Shown here: positions 1-8,046 of the stretch, one piece after another
Layout: each line of letters begins with the position of its first letter
How positions within the stretch are numbered: position 1 is the stretch's first letter
Source: a virus
Direction: 5' to 3' (one strand)
Virus record (IMG/VR): IMGVR_UViG_3300009034_000154
Coordinates: 1 to 31,833 of that record
Length of the DNA stretch: 31,833 nucleotides
Made by a program: the position numbers and the translations under genes
Notes under the pieces: generated by a model
Seen by the model: only the letters and a program-made list of their open reading frames with translations
Told to the model about the DNA's origin: nothing
Databases searched by the model: none

Positions 1-646
1 TATAATCATCTAAGTTCATTGTGGCTATCGCTGTCGTGCTATCCGCATCATCGAGCAGACTACTACCAAAACTACTTACGGTCGCGGTAGAAGCAGTAAG
101 TCCGGTTGTGTGCGTAAGACTGCCATCGTCGCTCCAATAAGGATACGAAGAGGCTCGATCTACCGAGTTGACCGCCATCACAGTTGAGGATTCCGTTCGA
201 GGTATTTTAACACAACGGTCAACTTCTTCTTGCAATTCCTGGATAAGACGGGTTAATTTATCCAGCGCTTCTTTAATATTATCAAGGCGGAGAACCTGTG
301 TATCTTCAAGATTGGCATCCTGGTCCTGGTCTGTATCTCTGAGAATCGTCAGCGTATAAGCCGAACCATAGGTTGCCACAGTCGTTACCGTGCCACCGGA
401 ACTATAATCATTATTCGTCGCCGAGACCGTATAATCCGTCGTTTCCGTCAGAACCTCTTCTGCGCCGGTGGCTGTCGTGCGCAAAATGACGACAATCTCC
501 GACGTGGCGTCAATGGAAAAATCAAAGGTGAATGCGGTCGCACTGCCATTGCAGTTATGAGAGGCCGGCGGCGCATCCGTGGTGACATCCGCCATAAGAC
601 CGGTCGTCAATAACAATACGATGAATAAACCCCCCAGTTTAGTCAT
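1..646 (-). CDS. Tail fibre protein, N-terminal part (runs off left edge)
   Basis: The reading frame stays open from the ATG at 646 to the window edge, about 215 codons, so the C-terminus is missing. After a leader the protein has the N-terminal pattern of T7 gp17-type fibres: a beta-rich block (AFTFDFSIDATSEIVVILR), a TDYTV segment, then TILRDTDQDQDANL and the helical stretch DNIKEALDKLNRLIQELQEE. In T7 this domain anchors the fibre to the tail. The first 19 residues (MTKLGGLFIVLLLTTGLMA, then DVTTDAPP) look like a Sec signal peptide with an LMA|D cleavage site, which is not usual for a fibre. The Shine-Dalgarno AAGGAG lies in the last codons of the preceding gene, so translation is probably coupled. 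Fibre identity is fairly secure; receptor specificity is not visible. Confidence 0.8.
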   Translation of the reverse strand, partial: MTKLGGLFIVLLLTTGLMADVTTDAPPASHNCNGSATAFTFDFSIDATSEIVVILRTTATGAEEVLTETTDYTVSATNNDYSSGGTVTTVATYGSAYTLTILRDTDQDQDANLEDTQVLRLDNIKEALDKLTRLIQELQEEVDRCVKIPRTESSTVMAVNSVDRASSYPYWSDDGSLTHTTGLTASTATVSSFGSSLLDDADSTTAIATMNLDDY

Positions 647-647
647 T

Positions 648-3600
648 TTAAGGCTCCTTAATACGTTTTTGTCGCTCTTCAAATGTTTCTTTCGACCGTT
701 GCTTTTGTCGGCGCTTACGTTTACCAAATTCTGTCGTATCCCGTACGGCAGATTTTACCGGCCAAATCAAATCAGATTTCGGTCCCTCCCACGGTAGACC
801 ATAACGATAGGCAATCAATTGGGCGAACAGATCACCTGCATCTTTCGCGGTTTCTTTCCATTTGGGATCATTATTCATTACTTGATGTACCAAAATAGAC
901 AAATCAATACCCATTTCTGTAGCATCAAGCATTAAGTCACCAATCATATTGCCTGAACGTATTTCACTTAAATCAGCCTTTTCCCACGAACCATGCTCTA
1001 TGCGATCAATCGCCGCATATCCTATGCTTGTCAATATGCCTCCGAAAGCATTCAAACCAATTAAATTAAAAGCTGATTCTTTCGGCATTTTTGCCAATTG
1101 ATCTTTAACAAAACGCTTTGCTTCCTCATCCGGCTCTGAAGGACCGACGCCCGCCAGGGTGGCAAGCCCTAAAGCCCCTGTTCCCACGGCAATTTTGAAG
1201 AGGCGACGGGACGCAGATACGGAGACATTGGCTAAGGCTATCCCTCCTATCCGTCTTTCAAATTCCTGCTCGGTAATTCTTTCTTTGCGGTAATCATCAA
1301 CCGCTCGCAACAAGACATTATACTGCGCGTTCCTGGCCGACATAAACATTGTGAAACCGCGAACGAATGGATTCGGATGAGATGTTAAAGACGAACGATG
1401 AAGCATATCCCATTGAGGCTGTGTCTTGAGGGCTGCGTGAAGATGAGTTAAAGCTTCCTGCTCGAATTCAGATGTGCCACGTTTTAAGGTCGTCTCTGCT
1501 TCGACCTTGTTCTGCGCAGCGTGCCAGATTTTATTGATGGCAATTTCATCGCCCCATGTATAGGGCGCGAGCAGTTTCGAGGTAATCGGTGTCTTTCCAA
1601 ACACTAAGGACTCGAAGGCTGATTGATTTCCTACCAACCCCGTCGCATAATCGAATTGCCTGCCCTCCCACCGCAACCACAATGAAGGACTGATATCTTT
1701 AAGATGGCCAATCTCCTGTCGTGTCGGCGGCTTGATATTGACAAAATACTTAGGTTCAATGGCCTCAAAAGCCGCAGGGACACTGGCAATTTGCACTAAA
1801 CCTCCACTGGGACGAACACTCAGAAGGCTTTTAGCCGCTCCAGCGAGCCATTGAGAAGCCTGGCTTTCCAATACAGATTGGTCCGCCGTCAAACCGCGTA
1901 TTCTCCGCATCATCGTCGTCATTTCATTAAGGGCTTTTTCCTGCCCGGCCTGGCGCATGGCTTGACGCCATTTCGGATTTACAATCAATGTAGCGGCTTC
2001 CTGCATGGCAATGCTCATCGTACTATACGTAGCGTCCTGCTGCATTCCCCGCAGGACTTCCATATCAAAGGGACGGATAGCTATTCTGCGATTGCCCCCG
2101 GTACGCGGCTGATATCTTCCCGCCATATCAATGGATAATGTAACCTCAGCTTGTGTTCCGGCCTTCGGTTCAAAGACCCGGCTTAGATGAAAATACTTCT
2201 GACTCGGGTCCGTCAGTTCGTAATTGAGCATATCCACAGACATTATATTGATAGATGGCGCCTGTACTTTCTGGTTTGTGGCAAAATGTGCCTCGACAAA
2301 CGCCTTATGTTTTTCTGATATAGATTCATTGATAGCTCTCAATTCCGCCAATGTCGGTGTACCTACCATATAGACTTCTTTTTGGGCAAGAACACCGTTT
2401 TTATCACGGTAAAAGGTCGTAAAATTCAATCCTTCTGTTTTGAGAAGCCGTTCCAGATTACCGGTTGCCTGCGTATGGGCATAAATTGAAAGCGCTTCAG
2501 CTTTTGAAATATTGACTGTCTTGCCGCCGATAGTAACTTGTATGCGGTCTTGCAGGGCCTTTACGTCGTCCCATGCAACGCCTCGCGACGTGGCTTCCTG
2601 TCGAAATCTCTCTACGAATTCCTTATATTTAGCTTTTCGATCCTCGTTTGTCGTATCGAGATTGTCAACGAGAAGCGTTTCCATAGATTCAGCCTGCCGC
2701 CCGGTCGATAATTTTGTCAGGGTTTCCAAACTGGCCTGACCTTCTTTTGCCATCCAACCCAATGCACCAGGAATACCGGTATAGTAACGAACACGCTCTT
2801 GAGCCGGTAAAACTTCCTGACGGGCCATGTTCAAATGGGTACGAAGATTTTCCGCCCGACGGCTCTGGCGAGAATCCGCTTTAAGCTCATTCATTTTTAT
2901 AAGATGCTCAAGCGATTTGCGTATATAAGTAATCTGATCGGCATCCAAGTCGCCTATAAAGGTTTTGCCCAAACGTTTCAGCTCTTCAATACGGGCATTG
3001 CCCATGACAAGCAAATCTTTGGCGTCCTCATCATATTCCGGATTCATAGCCTCAAAACCGTCTGACAGCTCATCGGAAATACGTTTTACAAATTCATCGC
3101 GCGATTCAAGTTCTTGCGTCTTTTTTTCAGTTAGCTTAGCCGTATCATATTCATCCAAGACTTTATGAATGCGTTCGCGCGTCGCAAGAGGTAATTGACC
3201 CAAAGGCACTTCGCCTTTTCGATAGGTCTTGCGAATCTTGGAAATGTACTGCTTGAAGGCGTTTTTCGCCTGACGTTTCTCGGCCTTTTGAACATAGGTA
3301 TTGATTGCTTGAGAAATATTTTCAATCCGCTTGGGAGTTGTCGCCGCAAGGATTCTGCGAATGTACGCGCCCTGTTTTTCTTTCGGCGCGTAGGTCAAGA
3401 CAATATTCATGGCGTCGATACGGCTGGCCTGATCCATCTTACCCTTCAAACGAATAGCATCTATCGTCATCCTCGATTGCCGGGCCGTGGCCGCGACACC
3501 CATCTTGTAACCAATTTTATGCCCTTTGGCCTGCGCTTCTCGCATGAGCTTTTTGGCTTCGGGATTCAATAAGGACACTTCAGCCGCCGTTAATCCCGGC

Positions 3601-5696
3601 GGTTTTTCGGGCACGCCCCCTAACAGTGAAACACCGGGGGCGCTAGGTTCTGACGGCTGTTTTTCCGTGGGGGCAGGCTTCTCAAGTGCCGGCTCTTTGC
3701 CTTTCGGCTTTACTGGATCGACCCGTGTTGCAAAACCAGAACGTTTAAAGTCGAGCAGAGTATATGTTAGATCATCTCCGTGCCCCGACTCATGTACATA
3801 CCACGATTGTTGCGTTTTATCAGCAACTTCTTGAGCAATCCGTATAGCTTCTTCCTTATTCTTGTAGTATTTATAAGGCCCAGTACGTTCACTTATTTCC
3901 TTCCCCTCCACCTCTGCCGCCAGGGCCTCTTCTGTGGGAGCGGGCTTCGTCTCAATTACTTGTTCTGGACGTTTTGTCGGCTCAGGACGGGCGATCGGGC
4001 CTTCCGTTAGTACAGCCTCGACTTTGGTAAGAATCTCCTCCGCTTTACCTCGCGCTATATCAATTCTTTCTTGCTTGCCTTCTGCTGTCAGACCGGACAT
4101 CGGACCCAGAATACCTTCTGGATCAAGACCTTCAGCATAGGCTTGTTGTTTAAATATCTGGCTTGAAAGCTTTTTAATGGACTCCTCACTATTAATATCT
4201 CTGATTGTTTCGTCGAATCTTGCGGAACCAATACGATGCAATGGATCAAAGCCTTTATATGATGGGATGCCAAGTATCTCATAAACTGTATCGCGCACTA
4301 CTCCTTTTCTACTTGTGGATTCTTGGATGTTTATAAGAGCTTTGTCGATTGTAGTATCCAATCGTTCAAGCATCTCAATATTTGCCTTCTCAGCCGCTTG
4401 TTCTGGACCTTCTGTCGGCTCAGGCCGAAAGAGTTCTTGTTGAACCTCTTTTTCAAAGGCTTTGACTTCTTCTTCCGTTTTTTCCTTTGTCGCCTCTTTT
4501 TCAGCTTGTTCCGCTTCGAAATACCGCTGTGCAGCCTGCCTTTGCAAATGGTCATTTTCCTCTTGCCGTTTTTGAAGTTGCTGAGCCAGTAACCAGTCCT
4601 GTTCCTGTTGCTTCGTTGTCGCGAATGGGCGGGCTTCACTCGGCACGTGCATCATTTCGCGGGCTGAGGATCGTACCGTGTTGAATAGACCGCCAACAGA
4701 TGCACCCTGTCCGGCGGATGTAATCGTGCGATTAACAACCTCATCCCAATCAATATCTTTATATGTCGCCTCCCCCGTCAAGGCCGCTACTTCCTGACTG
4801 GCTTCCTCTATGGCTTCTGAAAATGATTGTGCTGTAAATGCTACTGTTTTTTGGACTATTCTGTTTGTCATTTTCGTCGTGGCTCGATTGATAAGGTCAT
4901 CGGCAAACCGGCCCCCGACTACTTCTATCGCACCTGAAATCACACCTACGGAAAAACCAATAAGACGGGCATCTTCCTCCGCTACGCTGTTATCAATGGC
5001 TGTTTGATAGGCAGCATTCCCTTCTACCATCCATCCCACTGCAAAACCACCTAAAGGCCCACCTATAATAGATGCAACAGTTGTCGCTGAGATGTATGGG
5101 ATGACGGCGGGGCCTAAGTTCAATAGTTTCTGTGTAATATCTCTGTTCGTCGGCGCTAAATCCGGATTTTGAGAAACCTCCCATAAGAACCGTGACTTTT
5201 CCTTGATTTCATTGGTACGTCTTTTTATTTGTTTTCTCTGAGCTTGTGACATCAAATGACCGAACCGGTGATATGCCCGTGGTTCGAGCTGTGATTCGAT
5301 AACTTCACCATATTTGCCAACAAAACCTGATGCGACCATTGCTAATGCACTTGCATGAACATCGACCATCTCATCCCAACGTGCCTTTTTTTCTTCGGGA
5401 CGCATGGAAGCAAAGCGCCTCATTGTGTCAATATCCCGCAAGCTGGCTAATGACGGAATACCGCTGGGCATCGGCACAGCAAGAATTTGCTGTTCCGGCG
5501 GACGCTTCTTTAGATTTTCAATCATCATGAAATTAGGATCGTAACGTGTCGACAACGTATACCTAACACCCGGTACTCTGGATAGCGGTCCCTTCATGCG
5601 CTCCGAAGGAATGAGGTCATTGAAATCCATCTCACCTGACTTTGGCAGCAAGTCATTGAAATCGAGACTTCCGGATTGTTGTTTAATCTCTGGCAT
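648..5696 (-). CDS. Very large internal virion / ejection protein candidate (1682 aa)
   Basis: This is the longest gene here, placed as T7 gp16 is: after the gp14- and gp15-like genes and before the fibre. It opens with a repeated motif (SLDFNDLLPKSG then EMDFNDLIPSE). A Gly-rich hydrophobic stretch lies near residues 195-225 (SIIGGPLGGFAVGWMV), and long charged helices near 370-470. Pro/Glu linkers (RPEPTEGPEQ, RPEPTKRPEQ, EKPAPTEKQPSEP) separate later blocks. A second hydrophobic stretch lies near 1490-1510 (VGTGALGLATLAGVG), and the C-terminus is strongly basic. I see no lysozyme or transglycosylase motif, unlike T7 gp16. The role proposed, ejection into the cell envelope with the genome, rests on position and on amphipathic or hydrophobic content. 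It may also contain a polyvalent-protein module. No clear Shine-Dalgarno precedes the ATG; the upstream stop lies 1 nt before it. Confidence 0.65.
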   Translation of the reverse strand: MPEIKQQSGSLDFNDLLPKSGEMDFNDLIPSERMKGPLSRVPGVRYTLSTRYDPNFMMIENLKKRPPEQQILAVPMPSGIPSLASLRDIDTMRRFASMRPEEKKARWDEMVDVHASALAMVASGFVGKYGEVIESQLEPRAYHRFGHLMSQAQRKQIKRRTNEIKEKSRFLWEVSQNPDLAPTNRDITQKLLNLGPAVIPYISATTVASIIGGPLGGFAVGWMVEGNAAYQTAIDNSVAEEDARLIGFSVGVISGAIEVVGGRFADDLINRATTKMTNRIVQKTVAFTAQSFSEAIEEASQEVAALTGEATYKDIDWDEVVNRTITSAGQGASVGGLFNTVRSSAREMMHVPSEARPFATTKQQEQDWLLAQQLQKRQEENDHLQRQAAQRYFEAEQAEKEATKEKTEEEVKAFEKEVQQELFRPEPTEGPEQAAEKANIEMLERLDTTIDKALINIQESTSRKGVVRDTVYEILGIPSYKGFDPLHRIGSARFDETIRDINSEESIKKLSSQIFKQQAYAEGLDPEGILGPMSGLTAEGKQERIDIARGKAEEILTKVEAVLTEGPIARPEPTKRPEQVIETKPAPTEEALAAEVEGKEISERTGPYKYYKNKEEAIRIAQEVADKTQQSWYVHESGHGDDLTYTLLDFKRSGFATRVDPVKPKGKEPALEKPAPTEKQPSEPSAPGVSLLGGVPEKPPGLTAAEVSLLNPEAKKLMREAQAKGHKIGYKMGVAATARQSRMTIDAIRLKGKMDQASRIDAMNIVLTYAPKEKQGAYIRRILAATTPKRIENISQAINTYVQKAEKRQAKNAFKQYISKIRKTYRKGEVPLGQLPLATRERIHKVLDEYDTAKLTEKKTQELESRDEFVKRISDELSDGFEAMNPEYDEDAKDLLVMGNARIEELKRLGKTFIGDLDADQITYIRKSLEHLIKMNELKADSRQSRRAENLRTHLNMARQEVLPAQERVRYYTGIPGALGWMAKEGQASLETLTKLSTGRQAESMETLLVDNLDTTNEDRKAKYKEFVERFRQEATSRGVAWDDVKALQDRIQVTIGGKTVNISKAEALSIYAHTQATGNLERLLKTEGLNFTTFYRDKNGVLAQKEVYMVGTPTLAELRAINESISEKHKAFVEAHFATNQKVQAPSINIMSVDMLNYELTDPSQKYFHLSRVFEPKAGTQAEVTLSIDMAGRYQPRTGGNRRIAIRPFDMEVLRGMQQDATYSTMSIAMQEAATLIVNPKWRQAMRQAGQEKALNEMTTMMRRIRGLTADQSVLESQASQWLAGAAKSLLSVRPSGGLVQIASVPAAFEAIEPKYFVNIKPPTRQEIGHLKDISPSLWLRWEGRQFDYATGLVGNQSAFESLVFGKTPITSKLLAPYTWGDEIAINKIWHAAQNKVEAETTLKRGTSEFEQEALTHLHAALKTQPQWDMLHRSSLTSHPNPFVRGFTMFMSARNAQYNVLLRAVDDYRKERITEQEFERRIGGIALANVSVSASRRLFKIAVGTGALGLATLAGVGPSEPDEEAKRFVKDQLAKMPKESAFNLIGLNAFGGILTSIGYAAIDRIEHGSWEKADLSEIRSGNMIGDLMLDATEMGIDLSILVHQVMNNDPKWKETAKDAGDLFAQLIAYRYGLPWEGPKSDLIWPVKSAVRDTTEFGKRKRRQKQRSKETFEERQKRIKEP

Positions 5697-5697
5697 T

Positions 5698-7554
5698 TTA
5701 TTGTGTAATAGGCTCTATTAAAGTCACTAAAAATTCCTGTATGTCCGGTCTCCCGGATACGCGATATGTATTCAATATCCGACGGAATACCTCTTTGGGA
5801 TCAGCACCATTGCCCACCGCCCGCATCGCGGTTTGCAGGTCCGTTACCAAATCTTCCGGTAGCGAATCTATATTCGATTGCGTCTTCATCCATGAATCGA
5901 GTTGTCGGACATAATCAATTTGCTGTGGTTGGCTAGGTCCATATAACTTCTTTCTTCTTTGAATATCTTCTTCGGGCGTACCCATTTCCCGCAACCATTT
6001 CTCTTCGACATTCCATGCCTCAACTGCCGATAGATTCTGTTTATCGTATCGTTGCTGCCGTTCTTGTCGCAAACGCTTCGCGCCCTCTTCTCGCAAGCGA
6101 AAATAAAAGCCCACTATTTCATCAATATCTTTCCCTTTCTCGTCTACGGATTTCTGATGATTCTCAGGATTCAGTCCGTACTGTGCGATGGTTTCCTCAG
6201 CCATTCGCGCATTATCGAGGGTCAATAGTTCAATGCCCTGCATCTCTTTTCGTACACGTTCAATATCAGCAGTGGATTTTATCACATCAATAGCAATTAG
6301 CTGGTCTATCTCTTTTTCAATATCCGGAATAAAACGCGCTAAATCACGAGCTTGGGCAACGCCACGGGTAATTACATCCGTATGAGACTTGTCGAACTTT
6401 GTCTGTGATGTCTTTAGTAATTCCTCATAATTACTCGCTGCCGGTTTTCCTCGACCTAAAGAACCATCTCGGTAGGCACGCTGCAATTCGTCTTGAAACT
6501 GAGCGAGTTCATCTCCTTCTGAGACTGCCATCGCTTTTAGATAGAGATTACCTTTTATAATAGGGTCAGCCTCTTTATCACCCTCTTGATTCTCCTTGTG
6601 GAGATTCCACCATTTCATGCGCTCATCGGGATCATCTAATTCGTTGATTTGTTGTTCGGCCGTTGGATCATTGTTTTGAAGTTTGGTAATAATCGTATGT
6701 TCGCGTTCAATATCGGCTTGCTTTTTCTCGTTCTCCTTTATAGCAATATGCGCTTCCAAGCGGCGGGATATTTCTAGTTGTTCACTTCTATCATACTGTC
6801 CCGTTGCAAAAAGCTGTTCCATCGCCGCTCGCGCGCTACTCTCATCTACACTATCATAGACAGAATTCAACCCGGTAACTTCCGCGCTAATTTGTTTCTG
6901 TCGTTTGCGTTTAACTTCCTCAACCAACTCACCTATAAGCCGCCTGTCGTATTCACTCAAATCCGTAGCAGCAGCACCTTCAAATAAGGAGCCTTCCGCT
7001 ACCATCTTACCGAGTTCTTTCTTAAATGCGTCACGCACGGCTTGTCTTTGTATATCCGTTTGGGCAGCGACGGCATCGGCCAGCGCACGATTCATCATAC
7101 CGGGAATACTGGCCCGCCGTGAGGCCGCCAGATGACGACCAGCATTAATACCAATGATTTTACTGTTCGAGTTGAGTTGATTTTTGAGCCAGACATCCAT
7201 GTCCTTCTGGGCACCGGATGATTGCATAGATGGCAAATAATGCTCTGCAAATTGTCGATGAGCTTCAGTATATTTTCTCGGCCAGTTGGCATAATCAGGA
7301 TCTTCCTCTTGGGTGACAAGATGCTTGGAATACATCTCCCCATAGGCTAACTGGCCCTTTACATATTCATCGTTTCTTTGAATCTCATCAAGTCTCAATC
7401 CGACAGAACTGAATTCATCGCCTAACTTTAGAATCTCAGCCGCCATATTACCAACTGCCTGCGTTTCAGAACGGCCAAGATCCGCCGGGGCCAAGGCTGC
7501 CCCGCTTTCGGAGCTTAATCTCTGTTTCGGTTGTCTTTTTTCTAATGTCGGCAT
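5698..7554 (-). CDS. Internal virion protein, gp15-like by position (618 aa)
   Basis: An almost entirely helical, highly charged protein rich in Glu, Lys, Arg and Gln, with many predicted coiled coils and no signal peptide or membrane segment. It sits between the gp14-like gene (stop 6 nt upstream) and the giant ejection protein (start 1 nt downstream), as gene 15 does in T7-like phages. T7 gp15 forms part of the internal core and the trans-envelope channel; the same role is inferred here from position and composition only. I recognise no catalytic motif. Its length is somewhat below T7 gp15. The ATG has only a weak Shine-Dalgarno (AAGAG), consistent with coupling to the gene before it. Confidence 0.6.
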   Translation of the reverse strand: MPTLEKRQPKQRLSSESGAALAPADLGRSETQAVGNMAAEILKLGDEFSSVGLRLDEIQRNDEYVKGQLAYGEMYSKHLVTQEEDPDYANWPRKYTEAHRQFAEHYLPSMQSSGAQKDMDVWLKNQLNSNSKIIGINAGRHLAASRRASIPGMMNRALADAVAAQTDIQRQAVRDAFKKELGKMVAEGSLFEGAAATDLSEYDRRLIGELVEEVKRKRQKQISAEVTGLNSVYDSVDESSARAAMEQLFATGQYDRSEQLEISRRLEAHIAIKENEKKQADIEREHTIITKLQNNDPTAEQQINELDDPDERMKWWNLHKENQEGDKEADPIIKGNLYLKAMAVSEGDELAQFQDELQRAYRDGSLGRGKPAASNYEELLKTSQTKFDKSHTDVITRGVAQARDLARFIPDIEKEIDQLIAIDVIKSTADIERVRKEMQGIELLTLDNARMAEETIAQYGLNPENHQKSVDEKGKDIDEIVGFYFRLREEGAKRLRQERQQRYDKQNLSAVEAWNVEEKWLREMGTPEEDIQRRKKLYGPSQPQQIDYVRQLDSWMKTQSNIDSLPEDLVTDLQTAMRAVGNGADPKEVFRRILNTYRVSGRPDIQEFLVTLIEPITQ

Positions 7555-7560
7555 TCTATC

Positions 7561-8046
7561 TTACTCTTGGGCAAGTTCTTTCTTACTCTGCCACGCAGCC
7601 AAATCACCTATCCCGCCAACAATTGACTGGAATAAGCCCAGCTTACCTGCTTTAGCGGCGCTCTTGGCGGCGAGCTTGGAAAAATAACCCTTCATTTCAA
7701 AACCCCTCGCGCGACGCTCGGCCCGAACGCCGGTCACTGCAATATCACGAGCATACGTTTCAATCAGATCCAATTGTGCGTCGATGGGTGAATCGACCAT
7801 CATAACCCCGGAAGCCGCCGTCGCGGCTTCATTTTCAGCCAGGAGTTTCCTTAATTCCAATCGTTGTAGTTCGGCATCGTATGCTCCCGCCTGACGTTCC
7901 GCCTTGGCTTGCGTCACATTCACAGCGTAATTATAATCGTTTATCATTTCTTCTGTGCGGGCTTGTCGATACGAGACAAGACCCTGCATGATGTTTCCCA
8001 GCATCGTAGAGCCTGGTCCCATCGTAGTATAATAATCGCTATTCAT
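7561..8046 (-). CDS. Internal virion protein, gp14-like (161 aa)
   Basis: A small helical protein. It has a Gly/Met-rich N-terminus (GPGSTMLGNIMQGLVSYRQA), a long amphipathic helix (RQAGAYDAELQRLELRKLL), an Ala/Gly turn (ATAASGVMMVDS) and a Gly-containing hydrophobic C-terminal part (GLFQSIVGGIGDLAAW). This pattern and its place right after tail tube B match T7 gp14-type internal virion proteins, which form a pore in the outer membrane during ejection. Its ATG overlaps the stop of tail tube B in an ATGA arrangement, giving tight coupling. The family call comes from pattern and synteny. Confidence 0.65.
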   Translation of the reverse strand: MNSDYYTTMGPGSTMLGNIMQGLVSYRQARTEEMINDYNYAVNVTQAKAERQAGAYDAELQRLELRKLLAENEAATAASGVMMVDSPIDAQLDLIETYARDIAVTGVRAERRARGFEMKGYFSKLAAKSAAKAGKLGLFQSIVGGIGDLAAWQSKKELAQE

